Source of the DNA: CAYGZT01 sp964354445
GTDB taxonomy: Bacteria > Patescibacteriota > Minisyncoccia > UBA6257 > JAGOQP01
Direction: 5' to 3'
Assembly (NCBI GenBank): GCA_964354445.1
Contig: CAYGZT010000004.1
Location: forward strand, 1 to 13,991
Length of the DNA stretch: 13,991 nucleotides
A program made the translations under genes and the position numbers. Shown here in pieces: positions 13,094-13,991 of the stretch. Below the pieces are notes generated by a model. That model was given only the letters and a program-made list of their open reading frames with translations, searched no databases and had not been told where the DNA came from. The stretch's first letter is position 1, and each line of letters begins with the position of its first letter.

Positions 13094-13182
13094 GGAAAGT
13101 TACCCACAACGCAGTGCTAAATTCATGTTCTCTTTATGCCGCTGTTCTGGTGTCTAAAATTTTATCCACACGATATCCACCG

Positions 13183-13216
13183 AAAAAACAGAACCCCCTT
13201 CACAGAAGGTTCTGTT
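13183..13216 (-). terminator. Rho-independent terminator of the DsbA-like gene
   Basis: Minus strand: AACAGAACC (13216-13208), loop, GGTTCTGTT (13195-13187), followed by TTTT. A 9-bp perfect stem with a run of T's, 22 nt after the stop codon. It separates the DsbA-like gene from the mraZ promoter. Confidence 0.9.
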
Positions 13217-13237
13217 CCATCTCTCCGATTCTTCTCT

Positions 13238-13991
13238 CTACTGCAACGCCCTATCTATCACCGTCGTCATGATCTCATAAGGCTGTGCGCCCGACACGGG
13301 TATCGCGGTGCCGTCTTTCGCAATGACAACACTGAAAGGAGTTCCGTCTCCTCCCAAAGCAACCGCTTCTTGCGCATCCTGTCCGATTTTTTGGTTAAAC
13401 TCGGTGCTTGTCAGGCATGATTCAAACGCCGATGTATCAAGTCCCACATACGCTGCAATGTCCGGAAGTTGCGCGGGGTCGAGACCGTTGTTGGATGGCG
13501 TGATTGCAAACAAGCGGTCAACGTATTTCCAAAACGCATCGTTGCCGCCAAGCTTTGCCGCGCACTCGCTGGCTGCCGCTTCCAAGCGGGCTCTGCTGTG
13601 AATGGATTCCAGAGGAAATTGCCGGTACGCAATAACAAGATTCTCTCCATACTCCTGCGAAAGTTTCTTGACTGTCGCGTGAAACACCTTGCAGAAGGGA
13701 CACTCAAGATCGGTGAACACAATCATCTGAACCGAAGCGCCGACATTCCCTATAAGATGGTCCTGAGTGCTTACGGGTCGGATCCGGCTTGCGGACGGAG
13801 CTGCAGGTTGGTTATTCTGTGCGTTTCCCCCTCCGCCTGCCTCCTCCAGTACCGCTGCCTGGCGCGACGCGCTTCCTGACAGTCCTCCCGTATAGATGAC
13901 CGCTGCTGCGATAATCACACCCGCAATTATAATCGCGAACGGAATCGCATAGGGATTGTTGCGAGCGATGTCGGTGTTTTCTCCTTTGTTT
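13238..13991 (-). CDS. Membrane-anchored DsbA-like thioredoxin-fold protein, 5' end cut by window edge
   Basis: Probable extracytoplasmic thiol-disulfide oxidoreductase of the DsbA / Thioredoxin_4 type. 250 residues are visible and the frame is open to the edge with no start codon that fits, so a few N-terminal residues are missing. An N-terminal hydrophobic anchor (visible residues 16-34, IPFAIIIAGVIIAAAVIYT) is followed by a Gly/Ala/Pro/Asn-rich linker (about 48-68), then the thioredoxin fold: FTDLECPFCKVFH (92-104) with the active site CPFC (97-100), a helical insertion, and the cis-proline loop GTPFSVV (216-222). C143 and C192 are further cysteines. It ends at a strong terminator and is upstream of, but not co-transcribed with, the dcw cluster. 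Whether it acts as oxidase, reductase or isomerase cannot be told. Confidence 0.9.
   Translation of the reverse strand, partial: NKGENTDIARNNPYAIPFAIIIAGVIIAAAVIYTGGLSGSASRQAAVLEEAGGGGNAQNNQPAAPSASRIRPVSTQDHLIGNVGASVQMIVFTDLECPFCKVFHATVKKLSQEYGENLVIAYRQFPLESIHSRARLEAAASECAAKLGGNDAFWKYVDRLFAITPSNNGLDPAQLPDIAAYVGLDTSAFESCLTSTEFNQKIGQDAQEAVALGGDGTPFSVVIAKDGTAIPVSGAQPYEIMTTVIDRALQ

Larger units (their letters stand above)
13026..13181 (+). other. Cluster of DnaA-box-like sequences upstream of mraZ
   Basis: TTATCCACA at 13162-13170 is a perfect DnaA box. TTACCCACA (13100-13108) has one change from TTATNCACA. ATATCCACC (13173-13181), CCATCCACA (13026-13034) and TTGTCCACT (13038-13046) have two differences each. 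All point the same way within 156 bp. The last two overlap the candidate MraZ array, so they may be explained by it. Confidence 0.4.
12853..13237. other. 385-bp intergenic region: mraZ control region and dsbA-like terminator
   Basis: Longest gene-free stretch of the window. From right to left it holds the terminator of the DsbA-like gene, a perfect DnaA box with weaker neighbours, the predicted mraZ promoter, a 10-bp-periodic GTG array, a 48-nt hairpin (12934-12981) and three CTGAC copies (12879, 12899, 12927) with one GTCAG (12890-12894). The last group could form alternative small hairpins just before mraZ. I see no additional credible gene. Confidence 0.7.

Noticed and set aside
13100..13130. 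Half-match to a CIRCE element (TTAGCACT on the minus strand)
   Set aside because: The second arm, GAGTGCTAA, is missing at the required distance, and the nearby gene is mraZ, not a chaperone operon.

Overview
The window looks like chromosomal DNA of a small-genome bacterium of the Candidate Phyla Radiation (Patescibacteria, most likely a Parcubacteria-type lineage). This is inferred from several traits: a MurF-like ligase without the usual N-terminal substrate domain, a short FtsL-like protein, a cysteinyl-tRNA synthetase with an altered zinc site, few Shine-Dalgarno sequences, a tRNA gene without encoded CCA, and an A/T-rich palindromic intergenic repeat of a kind I associate with this group. 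TGA is used as a stop (grpE, murF), so the code is the standard bacterial one. I see no phage, transposase, CRISPR array or defence system; this is mostly core housekeeping DNA.

Layout. (1) 1-2506, minus: a chaperone operon grpE-dnaK (dnaK runs off the left edge) with a clear promoter. (2) 2478-3327, minus: a two-gene unit of unknown function, a 77-aa cysteine-rich putative zinc protein and a 155-aa two-helix membrane protein, with its own promoter, strong ribosome binding sites and a terminator. (3) 3356-6753, plus: cysS, dnaB, recR, closely spaced; cysS may be leaderless. (4) 6804-6849: a 46-nt perfect palindrome at the convergent recR/rplU junction. (5) 6901-7972, minus: rplU with its promoter, a small three-helix membrane protein, and tRNA-Glu(CTC) with its promoter. 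(6) 8116-13093, minus: a compact division and cell wall (dcw) cluster transcribed mraZ, rsmH, ftsL, ftsI (class B penicillin-binding protein), murF. Its upstream region has a promoter, a 10-bp-periodic GTG array that fits a MraZ operator, a strong leader hairpin and several DnaA-box-like sequences. (7) 13183-13991, minus: a membrane-anchored DsbA-like thioredoxin-fold protein, cut by the right edge, with a terminator.

How they fit together: GrpE and DnaK form a chaperone pair with nucleotide exchange. DnaB and RecR serve replication and recombination repair. CysRS, bL21 and tRNA-Glu serve translation. MraZ/RsmH/FtsL/FtsI/MurF link dcw regulation, 16S rRNA methylation, divisome assembly, septal crosslinking and precursor synthesis. 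No wholly new system is visible. The best leads are the unknown zinc/membrane gene pair, the CysRS Cys-to-Asp change, the truncated MurF, and the palindromes and regulatory layout around mraZ.
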